A DNA stretch of 64,000 nt from Bos javanicus. Its lineage: Eukaryota; Chordata; Mammalia; Artiodactyla; Bovidae. The notes below the pieces were generated by a model that did no database searches, was not told the origin of the DNA, and saw only the letters and a program-made list of their open reading frames with translations. Location: positions 71,074,178-71,138,177 of the forward strand of contig NC_083875.1 in NCBI RefSeq assembly GCF_032452875.1. The letters run 5' to 3'. Of the stretch, positions 1-10,700 are shown piece by piece; positions within the stretch are counted from its first letter, which is position 1; each line of letters opens with the position of its first letter. The position numbers and the translations under genes are program-made.

Positions 1-280
1 TCAAACATGTCCAATAGTTATTTGCTTTATTTGAATCTGGATGTACAAAGGCCGATCTCTTGAATTTGGTTGGCATATCTTTTCTTACCTATAGTAGTTT
101 TTTTTTTTTTCATGTTTTAGAGTTGGACACTATTCAGTGACTAAAAAACAACAATTTATAACGTAATTTTCCTAAATATTTTTCTCTACATACATTTAGA
201 ACATACTGGAACGTGCTTCAACTATCAAACATAATGTAGAAGATACAAGAGAAGAAAAGTCTATCCTGTTACTTACATGT

Positions 281-1290
281 TTGCTTACTGTTCTTTCTTC
301 CTTCCTGGTGTTCCAAAATTCTTCCTTTCATTGTTACCTTTTTGTGCAGAGAACTTCTTTTAGCCATTCTTTCAGGCTAGGTCTCCTGGCAACAAATTCT
401 CTTAATCTTCCTTCATCTAAGAGTGTGTTGATATCTTCTTTATTCCTGAAGTATGTTTTCACTAGATATATGACTCTGGATTCATTGTTTTTTCTTTCAG
501 CATTTGAAAAAATATCTTCGTTTTGTTTTCTGGTTTCTGGCAAGAAATCCACCGTCATTCAAATAATTTTCTCCCTTAGGTAAGATAAGATTATTTTTCT
601 GGCTGATTTTAAAAAGTCCTTTGTTTTAAGTTTTCAGATACTTAATAATGATGTGTCTTGGCTTAGATTTCTGTGGTTTTGTTCTGTTTTTTACTTTTTG
701 AATCTGTTGGTTTATGTCTCTTTTCAAATCTGGGAAGTTTTCAGTTATCATTTCTCCAGGTACTTTTTCAGCCTTACCCTTTCTCCTATGTTTCTGGGAC
801 TCTGATGACACAAGTGTTCAATCTTCTTCCTATGGTTCCATATCCCTTGGTCTCTGTTCATTTTTGTGTTCAGTCTGTTTTCTCTCATGTTGTTCAGGTT
901 AGGTCTGTTGTCTTCTAGCTCACAGAGTCTTTCCTTTTCTTCTATTCTGCTACTGAGCTTTTGCTTTTGGTTACTGTAGCTTTCAATTCTAAACTTCCCT
1001 TTGGTTCTTCTTTATATCTTCTGTGTCTTTGCTGACACTATTTTTTTTTTCCATTTTTTTCCCAAATGTGTTCATAGTTGCTTGTTGAAGTATTTCTATC
1101 ATGGTTGCTCCAAAATCTCAGATAGTTTAACATTTCTGACATCTCAATGCAAATTGGAGTCTATTGACTGCCTTTTTTTCGTTGAGTTTGAGATCTTCTT
1201 AATTCTTGGTACCACAGATTATTTTTTAATTGAATCCTGGGCATCGTGGGCATTACGAGATTCTGAATATTTTTTTTAATATCTCTTAAA
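281..1290. repeat. Old LINE-like (probably L1) AT-rich sequence
   Basis: Long T-rich sequence whose wording resembles the untranslated or decayed parts of old mammalian L1 elements. It seems to continue, after an inserted CHR SINE, at 1593-2480. Open frames are short and none resembles reverse transcriptase. Subfamily and orientation cannot be settled by eye. Confidence 0.4.
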
Positions 1291-1294
1291 TAAT

Positions 1295-1592
1295 TAATCT
1301 TTGGCTATGCTACATCTTTGTTGCTGCACCTGGGCCGTATCTAGTGGCATTGAGTAGGGGCTACTACTCCTCACTGCGATTGTGTGGGCTTCTTATTGCA
1401 GTGGCTTCTCCTGTTGCAGAGCATGGGCTCTAGGTGCGAGCACCTCAGTAGTTGTGGCGTACGGGTTCAGTGGTTATGGCACATGGGCTTAGTTGCCCTG
1501 CCACATGTAGGATGTTCCCCGACCAGGGGTTAAACCCGTTTCCCCTGCCTTGGCAGACAGATTCTTAACCACTGAACCATCAGGGAAGTCCC
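1295..1592 (-). repeat. CHR-type tRNA-derived SINE
   Basis: The right end carries the reverse complement of the tRNA-related head (tcagggaagtcccc, with cttaaccactgaacc before it), preceded by the T-rich Gly/Trp-codon-like body typical of this cetartiodactyl SINE. It splits the old LINE-like sequence on either side, so it inserted later. Confidence 0.65.
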
Positions 1593-2480
1593 CTGGGTCT
1601 TTTTAACTTCTGTTTTACCTTTCTTTGCCAGCACTCCAGAATGGGCATGAGGGGCATTGCATTGTTACTGCCAGGTGAGGGTTAAGGCCCAGGTCTCCCA
1701 TTTAGCCTCCTTTGATACTAAGATGTATGGTCCTCATCACTGCTGGGTGAAGGTGGGAGTCTGACTTCCCACAAGGCCTCCATGGATGCTTTCCTGGCTG
1801 GAATGGGTGGATGTGCTGCTGTTTCCCACGTGGCCTCCGCTGACACCATAGGGAGTGCGGTTTCCTCTTGATCTCCTGGTGGCAGTGAAAGTCCTACTGC
1901 TCACTAGGTGTCCTCCGATAGTACTCCAGTGGGGAGGGTGCCTTTTTACTGCTGGGTGGGTGTGGAAGTCATGTTCTCTGGTGGTCTCTACTGACACTGC
2001 AGGCAGGGCCCAGGGCTCCTTACTGCCTGAAGGGCATGAAAGTCACAGCTCCCTACTGGACCTTCTTTCACATCATCTTGGTAGGAAGGTTGTGACACTT
2101 CATTACAACCTGGTCAGGGTGACAATCTGGGCTCCAACATGGCCTTAGCTGGTCTGAGTGGGAGTTGTGTTTGGCTTAGGTTGAGAAATTATTATCTCAG
2201 AGTGCTCTGCCTGGCTTGCCTGCACATTTGGCTAGAGAGAAAACATCCCCTTTCGTTAGGGTGAGTTTTGTTGTTGTTTTCGTGGGTCTGTTTTGTTCTG
2301 TGTCCATTGGTACTTCCGGGTTGCTGGCTTCTTCAAGCTCCAAGTCTAAAAATTTGAGACATAAAGAAAACCCAGATCTTTGTTGTTCCTTGGAACCAGA
2401 GACCCATAGCTGGTCTTCTTTCTTTCCTCCACCTTTTACGTTTGTTTTGTATATAATGTCTAGGGATTTTAATTGTATTT
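1593..2480. repeat. Old LINE-like sequence with degenerate internal repetition
   Basis: GC-richer continuation of the element broken by the SINE at 1295-1592. Phrases of the form ctgctgggtg, gtggcctc and gggagtgtg recur at irregular intervals between 1620 and 2150, as in untranslated regions of old L1 elements. No coding potential seen. Confidence 0.35.
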
Positions 2481-3739
2481 AGTGCAAGGAATTGGCAAAG
2501 TGTGTTTACTCCATTTTCCTGGAAGTCCTAATTTTCTTCTTACATACATCAAATGGATATTCCATCAGGCTATGTATGAAGCCAAACATTCGTATGTATG
2601 CTGTATCTAAACAACTCTTGTTGATCTTCAAATGTTGTGACTCCATTTCTCTCTAATATTATAATACTGCTTACTAACTTAGTCAAATGCTCTTATATCT
2701 GCCCACTGAAAATTTTAAGTTTCACCACCTAATGTATTAGGTTCTCTAATACACATGTTAAAACTATGTAAACAATACAAAGACTTTCAATAGCAAACAT
2801 TAACTGGATATTCTTAAACTTCATCTTAAACATGGAGAGAACAGTTGGTTAGCTCATGCAAGCTGAGGTTAATACTGTCTCAGTTTGCTTAGAGTGAGGA
2901 GATGGGAAATTGGGACATAGATTCCAGTGCTGCAGGTGACCCCAGTGGCAAGGGAAGGGGCGCTGGATTATAATTTAGGGTCACTATGGCAGTAGGGAAC
3001 TCTAGATTCATCCCTTCAGATGGGGCTGCTTGCAACCCCATGTCACCTGCATCAGTCCTTTCATCATCATTCAATCATACCTCTTGTTTCAGGTAAAGCT
3101 CTACAGTACACACCTAACATGCTTCTCTGGTTGATTGGATTCATCTAGTTTATTTAATGCCTGACTTCTGTGTCTGGTTATTGACCACAGTATCAACTCT
3201 AATGACATTCTTGCCGGGAGCCACCATGGGAGATCCCACCCATGACAAAGGTCATGTGGAGAGGACCTGACAGGCAAAGGCAGAACAGGACTCAGAGGGA
3301 TTCCCTGGATCTGCTCAAGCATCTACCCCAAAACTAAAATCTGTCTGTCTACTGTTTATTATATTATGCCTTTCACCAACTCTTCTGACATTTACAGGGG
3401 ACTATCCCCAACCACCTTTCTCTGAAGAAAATCAACTTAGGGCTCTAGTTACTAAGTCTCCTGGGCTTGAAAGGAGCATTTTTACTTTAACCCCTCTGTT
3501 ACTATTTTAGCTTACTTGGCAGGTTTATCCACACTCTTGCAACTAACGCACATGATTGTTCACAACCAAGCATAACCTTCGAGCAATAAAAAAGCTTTAT
3601 TAGAATAATACTGCATTGTTGAGTCAATGTTTGCTGCCGAATTTCCTTGTCCTTTCCCAATGTGCGCCTGGGAGTGCATTAGCAAAAATAGTTGATATGC
3701 AAGAAAAACAAGCAATAGCCTTGGCATTAGCAACATAAA

Positions 3740-4340
3740 ACCCTTGAGTTAGTAAGTTCTTTCTTTATTGTAACCCACTGCGCCTTTGCTCCATAAGAAT
3801 GTAGCTCTGTTTCCTGAGGGGGACTGCAGACTGGAAAGATAGAGGGAAAGCAGGTTTTCTGGGTGACCAACCTTTATCAAGAAAGAGTTACAAAATGTTA
3901 GCAGGCCACAGGGCCAGAAGATGATGTGCACAACATAAGACCCATGTTTATGAAAAGCTATGCAGAACATGTCCTGGTTTTGATAAAGGTGAAACTGATG
4001 TAATGCTGAGCTGACTTTGTGTGACTCTGTATCTTTCACCTCTGGAAATGTGTAACTTAGGGTATAAAAGCTCCTTTTGAAAATAAAGCGACAGACCCGG
4101 CTGCATCAGAGCTTGGTCTCCCCGTGTCATTGTTTTTTTCCTTTTCTCTCCTTTTCTCTCTCTGTTCTTCTTTCAGGATGACTACTTGAAGCACAGGGGC
4201 TTTATTGGCTTTCTGTGTAAACCAAGGAAGATTTTGATAGGATAGATCTTCCCTTTTATTTATCCCTAATCGCCGATGCCATTCTCTTGAGGGAATCCCT
4301 GGATCCAACTGGGGCTGGACCCCGGTACATTCTTAAAGAT
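3740..4340 (+). mobile_element. Solo-LTR-like endogenous retroviral segment
   Basis: A compact promoter plus poly(A) module is present: TATA box tataaaag at 4063-4070, AATAAA at 4082-4087, then a GT/T-rich stretch (gtgtcattgtttttttcc) near 4125-4142. That order and spacing is the layout of an LTR with a short R region. The left limit is a guess and no gag, pol or env frame is visible, so it would be a solo or truncated LTR. The family is not assigned. Confidence 0.45.
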
Positions 4341-4460
4341 GGAAAATCTTAACCAGGTGATGTTCCGGAACATGGATGTGACAGGCTAGATCTGGATTAG
4401 AGCAAGTTCCAACTCTGCCTGTGGTAGCTGGTTCCTTGGCTAAACCTCAGGTTGAAAGTG

Positions 4461-4660
4461 AAAATGTTAGTTGCTTAGTCATGTCTGACTCTGTGACTCC
4501 ATGTACCGTAGCCCACCAAGGTCCTCTCTCCATGAAATTTTCCAGGCAAGAATACTGGAGTGAGTTGCCATTCCCTTCTCCAGGGTATCTTCCTGACCCA
4601 AGGATTGAACCCAGGTCTCCTGCATTGCAGGTGGATTCTTTACCATCTGAGCCACCAGGT
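4461..4660 (-). repeat. Bov-tA SINE
   Basis: Reads in reverse complement as a ruminant Bov-tA: the right end gives the tRNA-like head (gcctgcaatgcaggagacc in reverse), the middle shows caggcaagaatactggagt, and the left end the gactcagacatgac tail region. Diverged, with a short deletion near 4490. Confidence 0.9.
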
Positions 4661-5457
4661 TATTCCTCTGAATAATCTCCAACTGAATGGGCCACTGTCA
4701 AGATTCAGTTTATGCCATTTTAATGGCAAACTTTGTGTAAATAGTAGTTATCTTCTTTTTCACAAGGTTTTGTGTCACAGATTTATTTTCAGCCTTGTTG
4801 ACTCCATTTTTTGTTTCCTCTGTGATGAACATGATTGCCTCTTTCATATCTTTCTATGCCTCTGACAGTTCACACTCCTGACATTCTGTTGGTTTTTCCA
4901 TCATGACATGAAAGTCAGACTTTCTTTGATTTCCTTGAGAACGTGCAGTAGTTACTAACTGAAATGTCTTCTCTTTTTTTTCCAAGAGAACTTTCCACGT
5001 ACTGTTATCCTCTTTTTTCTATGATGCTTTTTTAACTTTTTATTTTTGCTGTAGAAAATTTGCATACCCTGCTGCTTTTTGTTCTGTTTGTCTCTGACTG
5101 GGGACCATTCAGTGCTCATCTGGTATTTGTCCCCCAATCCTGTAGGTAGATGCACTTTGATCCCCTTCCCCATTTATTTTGGCATCTTTTGGTAACCTCC
5201 ACTTGCAAGTGGAGGCCTTTGTGCTAATTCTTTTTTTTTCCTTTTCAGCTTCCAACTTATCTGAAGAGTGTGTAGTGGAAACTGCATTCACGGGCAGCTT
5301 CCTCTGAGAACCTTGTTTGAGTCTCTCTGAATGTGTTGAAATCTTCTGTCACGGACCAGCTCTAAAGAGGTAGGGGTATAGCCTGTATCTTGGGGTTTTG
5401 GTTGGTTCCTTCACTGTGGGGGAGAGATGGCCACTTTATTGAGACGGTTAGTCCTTT

Positions 5458-5742
5458 TCTTTTTTTTTATTTTTGGCTGTGTTGGGTTTTTGTTGCTGCG
5501 TGGGTTTTTCTGTAGTTGCGGAGAATGGTGCTTCTCTCTAGTTATAGCATCAAGACAAAAGCAAGCGCAAAGAGAACTCAAGGAGGCGAGTCGTGGGCTT
5601 CTCATTCAGGAGCACAGGCTCAGTAGCTGTGGTGCATGGGCATGGTTGCTCCATGGTATGTGGGATCTTCCAGGGTCAGGGATAGAACCCATGTCTCTGG
5701 CATTAGCAGGTGGATTCTTTACCACTGAGCCAACAGCGAACA
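5458..5742 (-). repeat. CHR-type SINE with an internal insertion
   Basis: T-run and ttggctgtgttggg at the left, reverse complement of the tRNA-like head (attctttaccactgagcc) at the right. An unrelated stretch of about 40 bases sits near 5545-5590 inside the body. Confidence 0.65.
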
Positions 5743-6137
5743 CTGAGCCTTTGCTTTCTAAGTTAGCAAGCATGTGTGCAAAGTGGGCATGCCTCCCAGC
5801 CTCACACTTCCCATCACGGAAGCCTGGTCGGATAAATGCCGTTGTGTGGCCCCTCAGTGTTCTCTCAGGCAGGTCTGATTCCACTTCAGTTAAGCCAGTG
5901 TGGAGTGTGGGTGGGGCTGGTGGAATCAGAGTCCAAATGGGTGTCCCTGTTCTTCCTGCTGCATTTTTGCCCTCCACCCCCCAGGGAGTGGATGTCCCTC
6001 CAGGCCTGAGACTGGGGCAGGGGCAGGCCTTCAGAATCTCCTCTTAACAACCAGGCCCCCAAAGGATACTCATGACTCACCTCCTTGAGTTCTCTTTGCA
6101 CTTGGTGTTGTCTTTATTTTATATCCTTTTTATTCTT

Positions 6138-6410
6138 TTAAAAAATTTTATTTATTTTTCGTTACACTGGGTCTTCATTGCTGTGCACAGGTTTTTCTCT
6201 AGTTGTGTCAAGTGGGGCTACTGTTCGTTGCGGTCTGAGGGCAGTGGCTTGTCTTCCTGCCAAGCACAGGTTCTAGGGCACAGGTTTCAGAGTTGTGGCC
6301 CACTGGCTTAGTTGCCCCAAGACATGTGAATCTTCCTGGACCAGAGATCAAAACTGTATCCCCTGCACTGGCAGGCAAATTCTTAACCACTGGACAACCA
6401 GGGAAGTCCC
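6138..6410 (-). repeat. CHR-type SINE
   Basis: Near full length: T/A-rich tail at the left, body with gcagtggcttgtcttcctg, and the reverse complement of the head (ccaccagggaagtccc-like, preceded by cttaaccactggac) at the right end. Confidence 0.75.
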
Positions 6411-7150
6411 GATTCTTTTTAGTCTTGAAAAACTATCTGGAAAGATAGTTTTTGTAAATATAATAATATCCCGATAGTTTTTGTAAATGTAATATATAAA
6501 AAGATATAATCCCACCATCTTTTAAAAGAAACATTCTGGGAAAAACTGCAAGAGAGCAAAATGCACCTTTGTTTTTCTTCATTGTCCTGTTCCCAGCTTC
6601 TCCCAGCCTGCCTTTTAAGGGTCAGCCTCCTTGTGACCTTTCTTGTATCCTACTGCAGGGCCCACTCAGACTGTCCCACCCCTGTACTAAAACTCAGGGC
6701 CCTGCTTGTTTCAGGATGATCAAAGGCTTACATTTCAGCACCTCCCAGGGAAGAGGAGGATTTCAGCCCTGGTCTCCTTGATTATAATAAGCCCATCTCA
6801 TGGCTGTCTGATGACAAGAATTTCAAGCCCTATTTAAGGCGAGTGCTGGAGTTATTTTAGATGTAGCAAGTTCTGCAAATCACCATTCTAGTGGCTACCA
6901 CGCCCTGTTATCCACAGGCTAGTGCACCTTGTCAGTGACCCTGTGCTGTGAATTGGACCTCTTTGCAGCTTCCATCGATAAGGGCCAAAGGGCGATGAGA
7001 TTCTTGGTGTCCAGAAACTTCCTATGTATCCCTCTCTTATGTCCCTAGGGAGGGGATCAATGAACTGTAAAACCTGGTATCCCCATGACCTAGCATGTAG
7101 GAGCCACTCCAAACGATTTCCCGAATTTAATTGATCCTAGGAGACAGTGT

Positions 7151-7245
7151 AGGGTTTCCCAGGTGACTCAGTGGTAAAGAGTCCGCCTGCCAATGCAGGA
7201 GACTCAGAACACACGGGTTCGATCCCTGGGTGGGGAACATCCCTT
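7151..7245 (+). repeat. 5' part of a Bov-tA SINE beside the R3HCC1 promoter
   Basis: Shows the tRNA-like head in sense (gtttcccaggtgactcagtg, cctgccaatgcagga, ggttcgatccctgggtgggg) and then stops. It contains Pol III A- and B-box-like sequence but is a SINE, not a tRNA gene. It ends about 65 bases upstream of the first in-frame ATG of R3HCC1. Confidence 0.8.
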
Positions 7246-7289
7246 CTCAAGTGACCTGTGGTCTCAGGGGCAAAATGAGTCAATAAAGA

Positions 7290-7780
7290 ACACGCCTCTG
7301 CCGTTGGGGTGATGCCTCCCCCGGGCCGCGCGGTGGCGCTGCAGCTCCGCGAGGCCAGGGTGGTTCTGGGGCTCAGAGGCGCGCAGGCTTCTGGGGACCC
7401 TAGATCTGCGGCGGCGACGCGCGGGGCGGCCGCGGTGAGTGCGGCGGGCGGACCTCGGGGCAGGTCGCTCCGATCGCTCGCGGTCAGCCTCGTGCTCCTC
7501 CGGGGCCTCTAGCTCGCGGGCAGGGAAGAATCGATCGCGCCCGCGGATCGGGCCCGAGGCAGCAGGGCGCGGACCTGGGGACGGCGAGAGCGACCGCATC
7601 GGGGGCCGGGTGACCCCTCCCTGCCCCACCACGGCCCTGCCGGGGACCCTGGGCACGACCCTTACCCTCCTCGGAGCCCGGCCCTTCTTTGATCTGAGGA
7701 GAGACCGTGTCCTCGGTCGTGGAAGGGGCCGGGTTCTGTGCTCTGATCGCGGCGGTGTCGCTTGCCCCGCAGGCTCTCCC
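7290..7780 (+). promoter_or_regulatory. R3HCC1: CpG-rich promoter region of R3HCC1
   Basis: CG dinucleotides are dense here (ggccgcgcgg, gcggcggcgacgcg and similar) and rare on both sides, the usual mark of an unmethylated mammalian promoter. The region spans the inferred 5' exon (donor GTGAGT at 7435) and ends at the acceptor of the next exon. No TATA box is evident, as expected for such promoters. The transcription start cannot be placed from sequence alone. Confidence 0.75.
7312..7434 (+). CDS. R3HCC1: R3HCC1 first exon, possibly coding from ATG 7312
   Basis: Ends at a good donor (GCCGCG|GTGAGT). From ATG 7312 (G at -3) there are 41 open codons ending exactly at the splice site in phase 0. 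An in-frame TGA at 7276 closes the frame upstream. Joined to the exon at 7773 the frame runs into R3HCC1 without a break. The encoded stretch is Ala/Arg/Gly-rich and resembles no domain I know, so it may be 5' UTR that happens to be open. The exon's 5' limit is not visible. Confidence 0.5.
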
Positions 7781-10700
7781 ACCTGTCACCCTGGCCCTTC
7801 TCTGCTTGGACGGCGTCTTCCTCTCCACAGCCGAGAATGACTTCGTGCAGCGCATCCGGGAGGAACTGGACCGCTTCCTGCTGCAGAAGGAGCTGTCAAA
7901 GTAAGCCGGAGTGAGGATGGCGCTCGCTCTGCCGCTGGGAAGAGCAGTGTTCGCCCCTAGCCTCCTTGCCCCTTTTTGTCCAATGGTGCATCTAAAGTAA
8001 CTGGGCTCGCAACTGGCTCTGATCTTGGCCTTTAGGTCTAATAATCTGCTGTCAGGCCTCTCCCCGCTGCATCTTTCCTGGGTAACACCAAGCATCGTCT
8101 GAGATGGAAGAGCCCACCCCTGGAAGGAGGATGGGGCAAAGTAGTTCCCCGTCATACCCTCTATGGGCAGTCCATTGCAGTCAGCCTGGGACCCCAGGGG
8201 GCAGAGCGAGCCTAGGTTCAAGCCACCGTTAAACCAGGAGTGGACTCCGTGGGGGTCAGACCTGGGGGCTGCTCCTGGAGCTCCTGCTCTGCTCTCCTTC
8301 CCATCCCTCCCCAGGGTCCTCCTCTTTCCCCCACTCTCCAGTCGGCTCCGGTACCTGATCCACAGGACAGCAGAGAATTTTGACCTTTTGAGCAGCTTCT
8401 CTGTTGGAGAGGGCTGGAGGAGGAGGACGGTCATCTGTCACCTGGACATCAGGTATGTATCCTGCCGCCTGGGAGGCCCCTCGTTGGTTCTCCCCCGGGG
8501 GTGGTCTGGTGAGCTGGTCAGCCTCTGGGAGGGAATCAGGGCTGGGTGACCCCCTTTCTCCCCAGCCTCAGTTGCTTAGAGTCAGTGCTGCCTTCTGCTC
8601 AGCAGGGGAGTAGAGGTGCATTGTTGATGGAGTTCCTTTAGCAAAGTCAGCTTATGCACGTTTGGCCAAAAGAGAGAGGGCTGTTTAAACAGTGGGGATG
8701 TCCACCCAGCATTGCTCTCAGGGAGCTTGGGCCCTGCAGAGGCCATGGAACGTGAGAGCTCATCTAGCAATTCGCTCACCTGTCTCCATGTACATCTTGA
8801 AGGATTTTATCATAATGCCTATAATCCTAGCTTTCAAAGTTACATACTTTTCTCTTTTTTTGATCTGTTTTAAACTTTTTATTTTGTGTTGGGGTGCAGC
8901 CAATTAACAATATTGTGATAGTTTCAGGTGAACAGCAAAGGGACTCAACCACACATATACATGTATCCATTCTCCCCTAAACTCCCCTCCCATCTAGGCT
9001 AACACACAACATTGAGCAGAGTGCCGCATGCTATACAGTAGGTCCTTGTTGGTTATCCATTTAAAATATAGCAGTGTGCACATGTCCATTCCAAGCTTCC
9101 TAACTATCCCTTCCGCTCATCCCACTGTGTGTGTGTGTGTATGTGTGCTAAGTCCCTTCAGTCACGTCGGACTCTTTGTGACCCCGTCTGATTATCAGCC
9201 ATTCAAAAGAATGAAACAAGCCCTTTGCAGCAACACAGCTGGACTTAGAGATTGTCATCCATGTTACTGCAAATGGCATTGTTTCAGTGTTTTGAATGGC
9301 TGATAATGGGATGGGGTCGCAACGAGTGGGACGTGATCTGTCTGCAGTACAGGAGAATTGGGTTCGATCCTTGAGTCGGAAGGATCCCCTGGAGCAGGAA
9401 ACGGCAACCCACTCCAGTAGTCTTGCCTGGAAAATCCCATGGACAGAGGAGCCTGGTGGGCCACAGTCCATGGGGTCGCAAAGAGTCAGTCACAGCTGAA
9501 CTACTAACACACACACATACAGACTGTCCTACAGAGTGAAGTAAGTCAGACAGAGAAGGAGAAATATCATATGATATCCCTTATATGTGGAATCTAAAAA
9601 GAAATGATACAAATGAACTTACTTACAAAACAGACTCACAGACTTAAAGTTACATACTTTTCTAATAACATAGTTTCTGAATGCTAGTTACTCATCGCAC
9701 CCTGTAGCAAGTGGACTCAGCTGTCTCATAGTCGGTTTATAACACTAGAGGAAGAGTTGACCTCGATTTATAACACTAGAGGAAGAGTTGACCCTTTGTG
9801 CTTGTTCAGGGCATCCCCTCTGATGGCTCATTAAGTTATTTTCCAGGGTCACTGTGGCTTTGGTTTTTGCCTGAGACTGACTCAAGAGCCTCAGGCCTGA
9901 ATGGCAGATAACTCCAATAAACCATTCTCCTGGGGCTCAAGCACCCCTCTGATCAGTGCCTGCTCCTACTCCAGGTTACCCAGTTCAGACGGATTCTCTG
10001 GCCCCTGCCGCCCTCCTGCCTCCCACCCTAGCAAGTACCGAGGTCCTCGGAAGCCCACCGCAAGCCAGGGAGCGGCTGCTGGTCCCCCAGGGGTGAGGGC
10101 CGGCCGGTGGCATCGTGGACGCAAGCCGGACCAGGCCTTGTATGTGCCCCGGGTGCTGCGCCGGCAGGAAGAAGGAGTGCTGCCCGCTCCTGCAGAGCTC
10201 CAGGGGGATGCTCCAGCTGGCGGGCTCTCAGAAGAACCAGGAGATACTGGTGCTGGGAACCCCATTGCCGATCAGGAACTTCTCGTGTCGGTGACTCAGG
10301 CCACAGAGGACCAAAAAGGCCCTGGTCAAGGCTGTGAGAAAGAGTTGCTGCCAGACCCTTTGGCTGCTGAACCCTCAGAGTCTGAGAGCCACGCAGGGAC
10401 CGGAGACAGGTCGGAGTCAGCCGCACAGCCGGAGCCCGGGCTGCAGCTGGACTTGGAGGAGGGAGATGGGACTGAGCTGGAGAGAAGCCTGGCAGCAGAG
10501 GAGGAAGTGGAAGAGGAAGAGGTGGAAGAGGAGGGACCAGGCAGCTGCCCCGAGGACGATTTCAGTGAACTGCTGCAGGAGGTGATGAGGCTCTTAAGCC
10601 CGGAAAAGGGAGGGTGGAAGTGAGGTGGGTGTAGTCAAGGGTGGATGGGGCGGAGGGTCAAGATATATGGGGGTGCGGGTGTTGAGTGATAGCGGTCCCT

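Larger units (their letters stand above)
1..7290. other. Intergenic region left of R3HCC1
   Basis: No host coding exon is recognisable here; open frames are short and overlap repeats. It holds AT-rich old LINE-like sequence, CHR-type SINEs in minus orientation, one minus Bov-tA SINE, an LTR-like segment around 3740-4340 and a plus Bov-tA piece at 7151-7245 that abuts the CpG-rich R3HCC1 promoter. Positions 2480-3740 and 6420-7150 show nothing I can assign. In human the gene on this side of R3HCC1 is CHMP7; none of it is seen. Confidence 0.7.

Noticed and set aside
7151..7245. tRNA-like A and B boxes here and in many other SINEs
   Set aside because: These are the tRNA-Glu-derived heads of Bov-tA and CHR SINEs; none folds into a complete tRNA by inspection.
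7821..7830. ctctccacag as an alternative acceptor for R3HCC1 exon 2
   Set aside because: Using it would remove the conserved LCLDGVFL segment and put ATG 7312 out of frame; the acceptor ending at 7772 preserves both.
7484..8434. 316-codon minus-strand open frame across the R3HCC1 promoter
   Set aside because: Opposite-strand shadow of a GC-rich region where stop codons are rare; it crosses two R3HCC1 exons and shows no domain.
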